This document shows positions 1 through 9,335 of a stretch of DNA of 64,000 nt, in pieces. Origin of the DNA: Cohnella hashimotonis (GTDB lineage: Bacteria > Bacillota > Bacilli > Paenibacillales > Paenibacillaceae). The notes under the pieces are model-generated. The model made no database searches. It was not told the origin of the DNA and saw nothing but the letters and a program-made list of their open reading frames with translations. The DNA is taken from the NCBI RefSeq assembly GCF_030014955.1, contig NZ_JAGRPV010000001.1, positions 1,116,001 to 1,180,000 on the forward strand, read 5' to 3'. A program made the position numbers and the translations under genes. Positions within the stretch are counted from its first letter, which is position 1. Every line of letters starts with the position of its first letter.

Positions 1-629
1 ATCTGATTCACTTCGGACGCATGAACCCGGGCATCACCAAGGCGCGCATCGACGAGGTCGTCGCGCTGGTCGGCCTGCAGGACCGCATTCACGACAAAGT
101 CAAGAAGTATTCGCTCGGCATGCGCCAGCGGCTCGGCGTCGCGCAGGCGATCCTGCACCGTCCGGCGCTGCTGATCCTGGACGAGCCGACCAACGGCCTC
201 GACCCGGCGGGCATCCGCGAGCTGCGCGACTATTTGCGCAAGCTGTCCAGGGAAGAAGGCACGGCCGTGTTCGTATCGAGCCACCTCCTCTCCGAGATGG
301 AGCTTATGTGCGACCGCGTCGCCATCATCCAGAAGGGCGAGCTCATCGACATCCGGTCGCTGCGCGCCGAATCGGCGGGAGCGGTCGCAGGACTGGAAGA
401 AGTGCTGTTCGATGTCGACCGCCCGAGCGAGGCCGTGACCGTATTGGAGGGCCGCGGCTCCGCGCGCTTCGCCGAAGGCGGCTTCACCGTGACGGCCGAC
501 CGCGAGACGATCGCCGACATGAACGCCCGGCTGGTCGCGGCGGGGATCCGGGTCTACGGCATCCGCGTCAAGCTCAAGTCGCTCGAGGACCAATTCCTCG
601 AGGTTACCGGGGGTGAGACCATTGGCTAG
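1..629 (+). CDS. ABC transporter ATP-binding subunit, 5'-truncated
   Basis: The reading frame is open to the left edge, so the start codon and Walker A loop lie outside the window. What remains shows the ABC signature (YSLGMRQRLGVAQA), Walker B (LLILDEPTNGLDP) and the switch histidine (VFVSSHLLSEME), followed by a roughly 100-residue C-terminal domain of the kind found in ABC-2 drug, bacitracin or antibiotic exporters. It should energise the membrane protein encoded by the next gene, whose start overlaps its last codons. The substrate cannot be read from sequence; BcrA-like or YxlF-like exporters are the nearest type. Confidence 0.9.
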   Translation, partial: LIHFGRMNPGITKARIDEVVALVGLQDRIHDKVKKYSLGMRQRLGVAQAILHRPALLILDEPTNGLDPAGIRELRDYLRKLSREEGTAVFVSSHLLSEMELMCDRVAIIQKGELIDIRSLRAESAGAVAGLEEVLFDVDRPSEAVTVLEGRGSARFAEGGFTVTADRETIADMNARLVAAGIRVYGIRVKLKSLEDQFLEVTGGETIG

Positions 630-1428
630 CTTCTGGAATCTCGTGCAAAACGAAAATATGAAAATTTATCGCCGGGTCAGCACGTGGATCATGCTGGGCA
701 TTACGGTCCTTATCCCGCTGTTGTTCACGGTTGCGCTGGCCCTGCTCGCCGATGAAGAAAATGCGAACAACTGGGAAGCGATGATGCTCGAATCCCAGAT
801 TTTGTTCCTTCTGATCACGATTTTTGCGGTCGTCAAGTCTTCGGAGACCGTCGCGGGCGAGTTCTCCCGCGGCACGATCAAGCTGCTGCTGATTCGTCCG
901 TGGAGCCGCTCGTCGATCCTGCTGTCGAAGTTCATCTCGATCGTTCTGTTCGCGCTGCTGTTCACCGTCGTCGGCTTTGCGGTAACCTGGCTGGGCAACG
1001 TCATCGCCTTCGGCTATACGGCGAATCCGGCCAACCTGATCTCCGAACAGTCGCCGCTCGCGGGCAGCTCGCCCTGGGCATACGCGCTTCGGTATTATCT
1101 CGATGAATTCATTACGCTGATCGTGGTCGTCACCTTCGGCTTCATGCTGTCCTCCGCATTCCGCAGCAGCGGCCTCGCGATCGGACTGTCGCTGTTCCTG
1201 CTGTTCTCCGGGAGCATGATCTCGGGACTGCTGGCGCTGACGGACAAGGCATGGGTTAAATACGTGCTGTTCCCGCATCTCGGGCTGTCCACTTACGTGA
1301 ACGGCGGCACCCCGGTACCCGATCATCCGACGACCTATGCGTTCTCGCTGGGCGTACTGGCGGTTTACTTCGTCATTTTTAACGTGATCTCCTGGACGGT
1401 GTTCACCAAGCGCGACGTATCGGCCTGA
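613..1428 (+). CDS. ABC-2 type transporter permease
   Basis: A 271-residue integral membrane protein with about six hydrophobic segments: the first around residues 20-45, then 70-90, 105-135, 165-190, 195-215 and 240-262. This is the layout of ABC-2 permeases that pair with the upstream ATPase. The start is GTG at 613, or TTG at 622 preceded by a GGGGGTGAG ribosome site; both overlap the ATPase stop, so translation is coupled. It ends just before a strong terminator, so the two-gene operon finishes here. The exported substrate is unknown. Confidence 0.85.
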   Translation: MRPLASFWNLVQNENMKIYRRVSTWIMLGITVLIPLLFTVALALLADEENANNWEAMMLESQILFLLITIFAVVKSSETVAGEFSRGTIKLLLIRPWSRSSILLSKFISIVLFALLFTVVGFAVTWLGNVIAFGYTANPANLISEQSPLAGSSPWAYALRYYLDEFITLIVVVTFGFMLSSAFRSSGLAIGLSLFLLFSGSMISGLLALTDKAWVKYVLFPHLGLSTYVNGGTPVPDHPTTYAFSLGVLAVYFVIFNVISWTVFTKRDVSA

Positions 1429-1471
1429 CAAGGCTCGGTCCGGTTTCGCATTAACGGTATTCGAGCGCGAT

Positions 1472-1512
1472 AGCGCGGTCTCTGCGATTGCTGCGGAGGC
1501 CGCGCTTTTTTG
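1472..1512 (+). terminator. Rho-independent terminator of the ABC exporter operon
   Basis: An 11-bp stem (AGCGCGGTCTC with GAGGCCGCGCT, one G-U pair) is followed by six T residues, 44 bp after the permease stop. Confidence 0.85.
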
Positions 1513-1620
1513 TGTTGCATTCGCATAATTAATCCCGTGATAACACGGCAGAAATACCCGGTTAATAGTAGGCATTTAATGTGAAATGGCATACGACTAT
1601 CTCCACATTGAGGTGTACAT

Positions 1621-4600
1621 ATGATCAGAAGAACGTTCAGTAAAATCGTTTCCGCGCTAATCGCCGTGGAGATGGTGTTCGGCTTAATGTTTGCAGGGGG
1701 GCCGGCCTTCGCGGCTGCGACAACACCGGGTACGCCGTACAAGGCGGACGGAAGTTATGACGTAACCGTCCCGCACGTCTTCGTCAATCAGGTATTCGGC
1801 AGCGGACTGTCGAGCGCGACGGGCACGTTCGTTTCAAACGGGTTTATCGAGCTCTATAATCCGACGAGCGGCGATGTGGACCTCGGCGGCTGGTCGCTGC
1901 AATATGCGGATTGCGCCAAGCCGACGGACGTCTGCAAAACCACCGGAGCAAGCGGCGCGTGGGACAAGCTCGATCTTCAGGGGACGATCAAAGCGCATTC
2001 TTCTTTTCTGATCAAAGCAAATCCTACGGGAGATACGACTTATAACCTGGACCTCACGAACAAGGGCGACCAGGTATGGAACCGCAGCATTCACAGCAAG
2101 GGCGTCAAGGTTGTGCTGATGAGCAACCGGACGCTGCTGGAAGAGAGCAACAAAAACCCGTTTGCCACAAAGCCGGAAGGCTACGTGGATATGGTAGGGA
2201 CGGTCGGCAACGATGCAGGCTCGAAAATCGACGGATATGAGACGACTTCCCTGACCTACACGACGGGAACCTCGAAGAAAAAAGCGGCTATTCGGCTCAG
2301 TCTGAGCGATACGGACGATACCGGCAAGGATTTTGGCATCATCGATTATGATAGCGCCAGCGCACAAGACCGCGCGGCCAAAGGTCCCCGCGACGGCAAT
2401 GACGGCGTTTGGGGCGTCGAGCCGCTAGGACTCACGAACGCCTCATTGCCGACCGGACTGGTTGGTTCGCCTTACGCTGTAACCTTGGCCGCGTACGGCG
2501 GGGTTAAGCCTTACACATTCACGGCAACCGGATTGCCTTCCGGACTGACGCTGAATGCAGCCACGGGCGTCATCTCCGGTACGCCGGCACCCGATGCGCA
2601 AGGAACGGCATCCGTTTCCTTGACGGTACAGGATAACGCGCAGCCTGCGGCTTCCGTATCGACTATATTATCGCTTGTAATCGCACCTGCAGCTGTCACA
2701 GGCGCTGAACGTGCAGCTCTACTGAAACAATCCATTCAAGCGAACAATACGAACTTCAACGATCCGGTCATGAAAGCCGGGAAATACGTCCTGCAAGCGG
2801 CAAGCGGCTTTAACTTTTATCGGGGCAATCCCAACTTGTTCTTTAACGATCTGGATGCTTTGATTGCCGTTCCGGATGCGTGGAAGCAATGGGATTTGAA
2901 CACGTGGATTCAAGGCGACGCCCACTTGCAAAATGTCGGCACCTTCGAGAACGTCGGCGGCGAAGCCCAGTTTTCGCTGAACGATTTCGATGCTTCGTAT
3001 GCCGGGCCCTTTTACCTGGATCTGCTGCGGATGGTTCCGAGCATCTACCTGGAACGCGACCAAGGGGCAAGCGCCGCGGAACGGAACCTGTCCGACGGCG
3101 ATATCGCAGGGATCGCAGCGGACTTCCTGGACGAGTACCGGGATACGCTGCTTGACATTAGAAATAGCGTCATCGATACGACGTATACGCTAACTTCCGA
3201 TCATCTGGACGGATTCACGAAAACGATGCTTGATAAAATGGCGACCACGACCAGGAAGCAGCAGCTCGACAAAGCCGCGCCGGTCGGCGGCAATGGACAA
3301 CGCGCATTTAAATCCGACGCCAAGTATGTCGTGATGACCGAAACGGAAAAGAATGCGTTCCTGGCTTCATGGCAGGAATACTTGAACAGCATTCAGAGTT
3401 TTGCGGCTGATAAAACGGCAGAAAATCCGGATTATTTCAAGGTGAAGGACGTTGTCTATCGTGTCAATCAAGGGAACGCGAGCATTGGTTCGATCCGCTA
3501 CAATGCGGTAATCGAAGGTGCGAGCAGCGGTCCTGACGATGACATTCTGATGGATATCAAACAAGAAGCGATGCCCGTCTATTTGCAATCTCTTGGGATG
3601 GACCTGACGGATTATGTGAAGCAATTCGGCGACAACCATGGGAAACGCGCGACGGAAGCCTATCGAAAATTGACGCAAAATCCCGATCCGTTTGCCGGCT
3701 GGATGCAGCTTGGCGGCAACTCGTTCGTCGTACGCCCGATCGCGGTCAGCAAGGGCGACTACACCGACATGAGCGGGGCATTCGCTTCGGGCAATGACCT
3801 GGATAATTATCTGAAGTACTCGGCGCAAGCTTTGGCATTGGGTCATGCCCGCGCCACCGCGGGGTTTGCAGGCAGCTTTGCGGCAGCGCTCGCGGACGAC
3901 GCCGCATGGAGCGCCTTCAAGCTAACGCTGATGAATGCTGCGGAGACCTATTATCGCCAAGTCGTGGCGGATTACGGCTCGGTAAAATCCGACATGAACG
4001 GCGGGGCGCTGTTAGACGTCAAGCATCTGCAAGCGCTGACTGTTAGCGGCGGAACGTTGTCCCCGGCATTCGGCGCGTTCGATGCCCGCGGCGCTTACGG
4101 CGATACGGCTCCGGCACGCAGCTATTCCGTATCCGTAGCGGAAGGCGCCTCTTCAATTACCGTTCAAGCTGCGGCGGCGGACAGCCTGGCGGGCGTGGAT
4201 GTAGCAGGAACTAGCGGAACGGGCACGGCGTCGAAAACGATAGAAGTCGTCGCCGGCATGTCCCCGGTCGAAGTGAAAGTAACGGCCCGAGACGGTTCGA
4301 CCATGACGTATTCGCTGGCGGTCAAACTTCCGGCAGAACCGGAAAGTCCGACGTATACGATCGGCGAATTGTCCAATCTGACCATGAAGCCGTTGACGAT
4401 CGGCTACGCGGCAGCCGCGCAGGAGACCAAAAAGGTTACTTTGACGCGGACGGGTACGGGAGATCTGACCAACCTGGCAGCGCAGCTAAGCGGCACGAAC
4501 GCGGGCAGCTTCACAGTCGCGCAGCCGGCCTTAACGACGCTGGACAATACGGCAGCCGCTACGACGTTTAGCGTGCAAGCAAAAGACGGGCTGATCGCCG

Positions 4601-7600
4601 GAACCTATACGGCGACGGTTACCGTGACGGCGGACAAAATGACGCCGGTGACTTTTACCGTGACGCAGGTCGTGAACGTGGCGGAATCGTCTACGGGCCC
4701 GGCGATGACGGACAAAATTGTCGTCGAGAAGCTCGGCTCGTTTATCGCCGACAGTCCGAATGACGACGGCGGCGTCGCGGAGATCGTGAAGTACAACAAG
4801 GATAACGGCCGCTTCTATCTGGTAGACGGCGCGGGCAACCCGCCGACGCTGAAAATCGTCGCGCTTGGCGACGGTACGTCCCCCAAGCTGGTCGAGACGG
4901 TGCGCGTCAATGAGCTGGCCGAGAAGGACGGCTTCGTCTACGGGGACCTGACGAGCGTCGACATCAATACGACAGCGAAGCGGGTAGCGATCTCCGTTCA
5001 GGAGAAGGATCCGATGAAGGCCGGCAAAATTTTGGTGCTGGACTACGACGGCAAGCTGATCCGCGAATATGAGGCGGGCGTGCAGCCGGATATGATCAAA
5101 TCGACGGCCGACGGCAGATACATTTTGACGGCCGACGAAGGCGAGCCGCGCACGAAGGGCCTCGATCCGGAAGGCAGCGTCACGATTGTCGATACGTCGA
5201 CAAATACGGTGAAGCATGCGAAGTTTGACGACCCGACGGTCATCGGCGACGGCGTGCAAATCCGCGGCGCCGGCGACGCAACGACCGGACAGATCACGAG
5301 CAGCGGGTCGAAGGCGGACGCGGTGCGCGATCTGGAGCCCGAATACATCGCGCTCTCGATCGACGAGAAGACGGCTTATGTATCGCTTCAGGAAAACAAT
5401 GCGGTAGCGGCGATCGATGTCGCTTCCGGCAAGGTGCTCTGGGTAAAGGGACTTGGACTGAAGGATTTGAACGATCCGAGCAATAAGCTCGATCTGGTCA
5501 AGGACGGCCGGATTCAGCTTGAAAACGTGCCTTTCTACGGCGTCTACATGCCCGACGGCATCGCTTCGTTCCGCGTCGGGAACAAGACGTACCTCGTGAC
5601 CGGCAACGAAGGCGATGCGACCGAGTGGGACGGACGGATCAATTCGAGCTCGGTCAAAAAAATGAAGAGCAGCCTGACGCCGGGCTCGGCCGCGGCCGAA
5701 TTCATCAAGAACACGACGCGCTACGACAGCGTCGAGGTTATGAGCGATATGGGCACGGACAGCCTCTATATGTACGGCGGACGTTCGATCTCCATTCGCG
5801 ATGCGGATACGCTTGGTCTCGTATGGGACAGCGGCAGCGACTTCGAGCGCGTCACGGCGCAGCGGCTGCCGGAGCACTTCAACGCCAGCCACAGCAGCAG
5901 CAAGGCAGGCGTCGACGAACGCAGCGCGAAGAAGGGGCCGGAGCCCGAGGACGTGAAGACGGGCGTTGTCGGCACGCACACCTTGGCGTTTGCGGGGTTC
6001 GAGCGCATCGGCGGCGTAATCACCTATGACGTAACGAAACCGGAGAGCCCGCAGTTCCTGAACTATGTGAATACGCGCGACTTCAGCGCCGGCAAAGGCG
6101 AGAACGTCGACAGCGGGCCGGAAGGACTGGAATTCATCCAGGCGTCCGACAGCCCGACGGGTTACCCGCTGCTGCTGGTCGCCAACGAAGTGGGCGGCAC
6201 CGTGTCGGTGCTGCAACTGAAAGTATCGAAGGTGTCGCTGGACCGTTCTTCGTTGTCGCTGACCGCAGGCGGTTCCGCCGGCAAGCTGGCTGCGACGGCT
6301 GTAGGTCCTGACGGCCAAACGGTCGCAGTCACGTGGAGCAGCTCCAATCCAGGCATCGCGACGGTAAGCGCCGATGGCGCGGTTGCGCCGCTGAATGCGG
6401 GATCCGCGACGGTAACGGCAACCACGGCGGACGGTTATGCGATCGCCCAGGCGGCGGTGACGGTCGTAACGGGCGGCGGTCCGTCCGCCTCCACGCCGAC
6501 ACCGAGCGCGACGCCGTCCCCGACGCCAAGCGCGACGCCGACGCCGACGGCCGCACCGGGCACGGAGGTCGAACAATTCGGCGACGTGACGCTCGAGACG
6601 ACCGGCAGCAAGGCCGTGCTGAAAGCAACGACCACGACCGGAACCGACGGTTCAGCAAAGGCGGAGCTCGCGATTCCGTCGACGGCCCTCGCGAAGATCG
6701 CGGACGGCTCGGTCCGTTCGCTCACCGTCGATACCGGCACCGGCTCGCTTACGCTTGACGCGGCCGCTATCAAGGCGCTCTCTGCGGCGGCAGGCGGCGG
6801 AGAAGTGAAGCTTGCCATCGAGCGACTTGATGGCACGTCCGTCGCGGCGAAGCTGCCGGCTGCGCAGCAGCAGGCGGTGAAGGACGCGATCGGAGATCGT
6901 CCGGTGTTCGATCTGACCGTGACGACCGCTTCCGGCAAGCTGTCCGCCTTCGGCGGCGGCAAGCTCAAGATCGAAGTTCCTTATACGATCAAGGCAGGCG
7001 AGACCGCCGAGGCGCTGATCGTACACTACATCGCCGAAGACGGACATATCGAGACGCTGCCAGGCGGCGTATACGATGCGGCTTCGGGCACGCTGAGCTT
7101 CAGCACGCCGCACTTGTCCATGTACGGCATCGGCTACAGCCTGAAGACGTTCGGCGATGCGCAGAACAGCTTCGCCAAGACGGCGATCGGCTATCTCGCG
7201 GCCCGCGGCATCATTGCCGGCGTCGGATCGGACAGCTTTGCGCCGAAGCGCAGCGTCACCCGCGGAGATCTAGCGCTGATGCTGGCCCGCATGGCTGGCG
7301 TCGATCTGAGCAAGTATAACGCCGCAGGCGCAGGCTTCGGGGATGTGCGCAGCGCCGATTACTTCGGCAGCGCCGTCGCCTGGGCCGCATCCGAGAACAT
7401 CGTCGCAGGCACGGCCGCCGGCAAGTTCGAGCCGCGGGCGGAAGTGACACGCGACCAGCTTGCGGTCATGCTCGTCAAGTACGCGGCTGCGATGAATTAC
7501 ACGCTGCCTTCGCAGCAGGAAGCAGTCGCGTTCGCGGATGCGAAGGCCATACCGGCCTATGCGGCGAACGCGGTATCCGTCGTGCAGCGCGCGGGCATCG

Positions 7601-7713
7601 TAGGCGGCAAGCCGCGCGGCGACGGCGCCGTATACTACGCGCCGAAGGACAAGGCGACCCGCGAGGAGATTGCCAAGATGCTGGCCGGCTTGATGCAGCG
7701 CATGGAAGGTTAA
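1621..7713 (+). CDS. Giant SLH-anchored surface protein with lamin-tail, DUF2252 kinase-like and choice-of-anchor-I domains
   Basis: A 2030-residue secreted protein. Residues 1-30 are a signal peptide (cleavage near AFA-A). About 48-270 resemble a lamin-tail domain (FIELYNPTSGDVDLGGWSL) and 270-355 a putative Ig fold. About 361-790 match DUF2252: FYRGNPNLFF, G432-D433-x-H435-x-x-N438, N454-D455-F456-D457, then a glycine-containing stretch 618-626 and K647. About 800-905 look like a cadherin-like sandwich and 1030-1536 like a choice-of-anchor-I, propeller-type domain. A Big_2 Ig domain (1537-1617), a Pro/Thr linker (1620-1650), a roughly 190-residue beta domain and three SLH repeats (1841-2030) follow. 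The SLH repeats should bind pyruvylated wall polymer. The start is ATG behind GAGGTG. DUF2252 is usually found in cytosolic proteins, so its presence on the cell surface is odd. The enzymatic role is unknown. Confidence 0.85.
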   Translation: MIRRTFSKIVSALIAVEMVFGLMFAGGPAFAAATTPGTPYKADGSYDVTVPHVFVNQVFGSGLSSATGTFVSNGFIELYNPTSGDVDLGGWSLQYADCAKPTDVCKTTGASGAWDKLDLQGTIKAHSSFLIKANPTGDTTYNLDLTNKGDQVWNRSIHSKGVKVVLMSNRTLLEESNKNPFATKPEGYVDMVGTVGNDAGSKIDGYETTSLTYTTGTSKKKAAIRLSLSDTDDTGKDFGIIDYDSASAQDRAAKGPRDGNDGVWGVEPLGLTNASLPTGLVGSPYAVTLAAYGGVKPYTFTATGLPSGLTLNAATGVISGTPAPDAQGTASVSLTVQDNAQPAASVSTILSLVIAPAAVTGAERAALLKQSIQANNTNFNDPVMKAGKYVLQAASGFNFYRGNPNLFFNDLDALIAVPDAWKQWDLNTWIQGDAHLQNVGTFENVGGEAQFSLNDFDASYAGPFYLDLLRMVPSIYLERDQGASAAERNLSDGDIAGIAADFLDEYRDTLLDIRNSVIDTTYTLTSDHLDGFTKTMLDKMATTTRKQQLDKAAPVGGNGQRAFKSDAKYVVMTETEKNAFLASWQEYLNSIQSFAADKTAENPDYFKVKDVVYRVNQGNASIGSIRYNAVIEGASSGPDDDILMDIKQEAMPVYLQSLGMDLTDYVKQFGDNHGKRATEAYRKLTQNPDPFAGWMQLGGNSFVVRPIAVSKGDYTDMSGAFASGNDLDNYLKYSAQALALGHARATAGFAGSFAAALADDAAWSAFKLTLMNAAETYYRQVVADYGSVKSDMNGGALLDVKHLQALTVSGGTLSPAFGAFDARGAYGDTAPARSYSVSVAEGASSITVQAAAADSLAGVDVAGTSGTGTASKTIEVVAGMSPVEVKVTARDGSTMTYSLAVKLPAEPESPTYTIGELSNLTMKPLTIGYAAAAQETKKVTLTRTGTGDLTNLAAQLSGTNAGSFTVAQPALTTLDNTAAATTFSVQAKDGLIAGTYTATVTVTADKMTPVTFTVTQVVNVAESSTGPAMTDKIVVEKLGSFIADSPNDDGGVAEIVKYNKDNGRFYLVDGAGNPPTLKIVALGDGTSPKLVETVRVNELAEKDGFVYGDLTSVDINTTAKRVAISVQEKDPMKAGKILVLDYDGKLIREYEAGVQPDMIKSTADGRYILTADEGEPRTKGLDPEGSVTIVDTSTNTVKHAKFDDPTVIGDGVQIRGAGDATTGQITSSGSKADAVRDLEPEYIALSIDEKTAYVSLQENNAVAAIDVASGKVLWVKGLGLKDLNDPSNKLDLVKDGRIQLENVPFYGVYMPDGIASFRVGNKTYLVTGNEGDATEWDGRINSSSVKKMKSSLTPGSAAAEFIKNTTRYDSVEVMSDMGTDSLYMYGGRSISIRDADTLGLVWDSGSDFERVTAQRLPEHFNASHSSSKAGVDERSAKKGPEPEDVKTGVVGTHTLAFAGFERIGGVITYDVTKPESPQFLNYVNTRDFSAGKGENVDSGPEGLEFIQASDSPTGYPLLLVANEVGGTVSVLQLKVSKVSLDRSSLSLTAGGSAGKLAATAVGPDGQTVAVTWSSSNPGIATVSADGAVAPLNAGSATVTATTADGYAIAQAAVTVVTGGGPSASTPTPSATPSPTPSATPTPTAAPGTEVEQFGDVTLETTGSKAVLKATTTTGTDGSAKAELAIPSTALAKIADGSVRSLTVDTGTGSLTLDAAAIKALSAAAGGGEVKLAIERLDGTSVAAKLPAAQQQAVKDAIGDRPVFDLTVTTASGKLSAFGGGKLKIEVPYTIKAGETAEALIVHYIAEDGHIETLPGGVYDAASGTLSFSTPHLSMYGIGYSLKTFGDAQNSFAKTAIGYLAARGIIAGVGSDSFAPKRSVTRGDLALMLARMAGVDLSKYNAAGAGFGDVRSADYFGSAVAWAASENIVAGTAAGKFEPRAEVTRDQLAVMLVKYAAAMNYTLPSQQEAVAFADAKAIPAYAANAVSVVQRAGIVGGKPRGDGAVYYAPKDKATREEIAKMLAGLMQRMEG

Positions 7714-7752
7714 CGCGAATTAGACGCACGCTTGAAGATCGCGTACAATCGA

Positions 7753-7787
7753 GGGATGAAGCGGGGCAGCCCGCTTCATCCCTTTTG
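7753..7787 (+). terminator. Rho-independent terminator of the SLH protein gene
   Basis: A perfect 13-bp stem (GGGATGAAGCGGG / CCCGCTTCATCCC) with a 4-nt loop is followed by TTTTGTT, 40 bp past the stop codon. Confidence 0.9.
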
Positions 7788-7880
7788 TTATGCCGTTAAG
7801 GCGGCCGGGATTGCCAAGCCCAACCGTGGGTAAAAATAAAATAGATTGTCTCGCACGATTGCATAAAGGAGGGTTGACGG

Positions 7881-9311
7881 GTGACAACGTGGCTCATGCT
7901 GGCGCTGCTCATTTTCATATTCCAGTCCGGCACGATCCTCGTGCTGGAGTACCGCCGCCCGGCCAACGCCATGGCATGGCTGTTCATCTTGTTTTTATTT
8001 CCGATCGTCGGCTTCATTCTTTACTACTTCCTTGCCCGAGAGTACGTCAGGCGCCGCAAGGTGCGGCGGAGAGGCGGCCTGGACGAACAGCGCCGCGGCG
8101 AGATATTGAAGAAAAGCCATCTGATCAACGAGCCGGAAGAAATACCGGGCGGCCGGTTCGCCGACGAGGAGCGGTTGTTTCGGACGCTGCGCAAGGCCGG
8201 CGCGTCTCCCATTACGGGCTGCAACAAATCGAGAGTGCTTACCAACGGGCAAATGACGTACGATGCGATGATGCAAGCGATTCGCAGCGCCCGGCACCAC
8301 ATTCATTTCGCTACATACATATACCGCGACGACGAGATCGGCCGCATGTTCCGCGATATCATGATCCAGAAGGCGAAGGAAGGCGTTCAGGTCCGGCTCA
8401 TTTACGACGGAATCGGCAGCGTCAAGCTGAGCAGGTCCTTTTTCGCCGCGTTCGAGGAGGCCGGCGCCGAATACGCCTGCTTTTTCCCGCTCCGTCCGGC
8501 TTTTATGAAGAAGCGCATGAATTACCGCAATCACCGCAAGATTCTTGTCGTAGACGGCACCAAAGGCTTCGTCGGCGGCATCAATGTGGGCGAGGAATAT
8601 TTGGGCAGACACAAAAAGCTCGGCTTTTGGCGCGATACGCATCTCGAGCTGGAGGGCGACGCGGTATACGGGCTGCAGGAGGTGTTCTTGAAGGACTGGG
8701 AGCTCGCGACCAAGCAGCGGCCGAGCGATCCCGGATTTCTGCCGGAGCATGGCTGTGCGGGATACGAGGTCGTGCAGATCGTCGCGGGGGGACCGAACAG
8801 AAGGGCGGATGCGATCCATGAGACGTTGTTCGCGGCGCTGGCGACGGCGAAACGGCGGATCTGGATTACTACGCCTTACTTTATCCCGAGCGCAGGCGTT
8901 GTTATGGCGCTCAAGACGGCCGCGATGAGCGGCGTCGATGTCCGCATGATCGTGCCGCTGATTCCCGATACGAAGCTCGTGCATGCGGCGACGATGTCCT
9001 ACGTGGACGAAATGATGAGCTGCGGCATCCGCTTTTGGCAGTATGAGCGCGGCTTCATTCATGCAAAAGTCGTCATCGTCGACGACCTGATCGCTTCGGT
9101 GGGGACGGCGAACATGGATCTGCGCAGCTTCTTCAGCAACTTCGAGACGAATGCCTACCTGTTCCACCAGGACGCGATCGCCGCGCTTGAGCGCGACTTC
9201 CAGCAGGATCTGAAGGACAGCAGGGAGCTGGAGCTGTCGTCGTTTCGCAAGCGCTCCGGCGGACGCAAGGCCGCGGAGGCGCTATGCCGCATGCTGTCCC
9301 CGCTGCTGTAG
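7881..9311 (+). CDS. cls: Cardiolipin synthase
   Basis: A 476-residue membrane phospholipase-D-type enzyme that condenses two phosphatidylglycerols into cardiolipin and glycerol. There are two N-terminal membrane segments (about residues 3-22 and 30-52), then two HxKxxxxD motifs: HRKILVVD near residue 215 and HAKVVIVD near residue 394, each followed by the expected GG/GT-N stretch (GGINVGEE, GTANMDLRS). Length matches the family (about 480-500). The start is GTG at 7881, chosen for the AAGGAGGG ribosome site 7 bases upstream. The gene stands alone and converges on the LigD-type gene 24 bp downstream. Confidence 0.93.
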   Translation: MTTWLMLALLIFIFQSGTILVLEYRRPANAMAWLFILFLFPIVGFILYYFLAREYVRRRKVRRRGGLDEQRRGEILKKSHLINEPEEIPGGRFADEERLFRTLRKAGASPITGCNKSRVLTNGQMTYDAMMQAIRSARHHIHFATYIYRDDEIGRMFRDIMIQKAKEGVQVRLIYDGIGSVKLSRSFFAAFEEAGAEYACFFPLRPAFMKKRMNYRNHRKILVVDGTKGFVGGINVGEEYLGRHKKLGFWRDTHLELEGDAVYGLQEVFLKDWELATKQRPSDPGFLPEHGCAGYEVVQIVAGGPNRRADAIHETLFAALATAKRRIWITTPYFIPSAGVVMALKTAAMSGVDVRMIVPLIPDTKLVHAATMSYVDEMMSCGIRFWQYERGFIHAKVVIVDDLIASVGTANMDLRSFFSNFETNAYLFHQDAIAALERDFQQDLKDSRELELSSFRKRSGGRKAAEALCRMLSPLL

Positions 9312-9335
9312 CATCATCTATTGAAGAAAGGCGCC

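Noticed and set aside
4531..6576. 681-residue minus-strand frame inside the SLH protein gene
   Set aside because: Arg/Ala-rich composition, no motif or ribosome site; antisense shadow of a clearly coding GC-rich gene.
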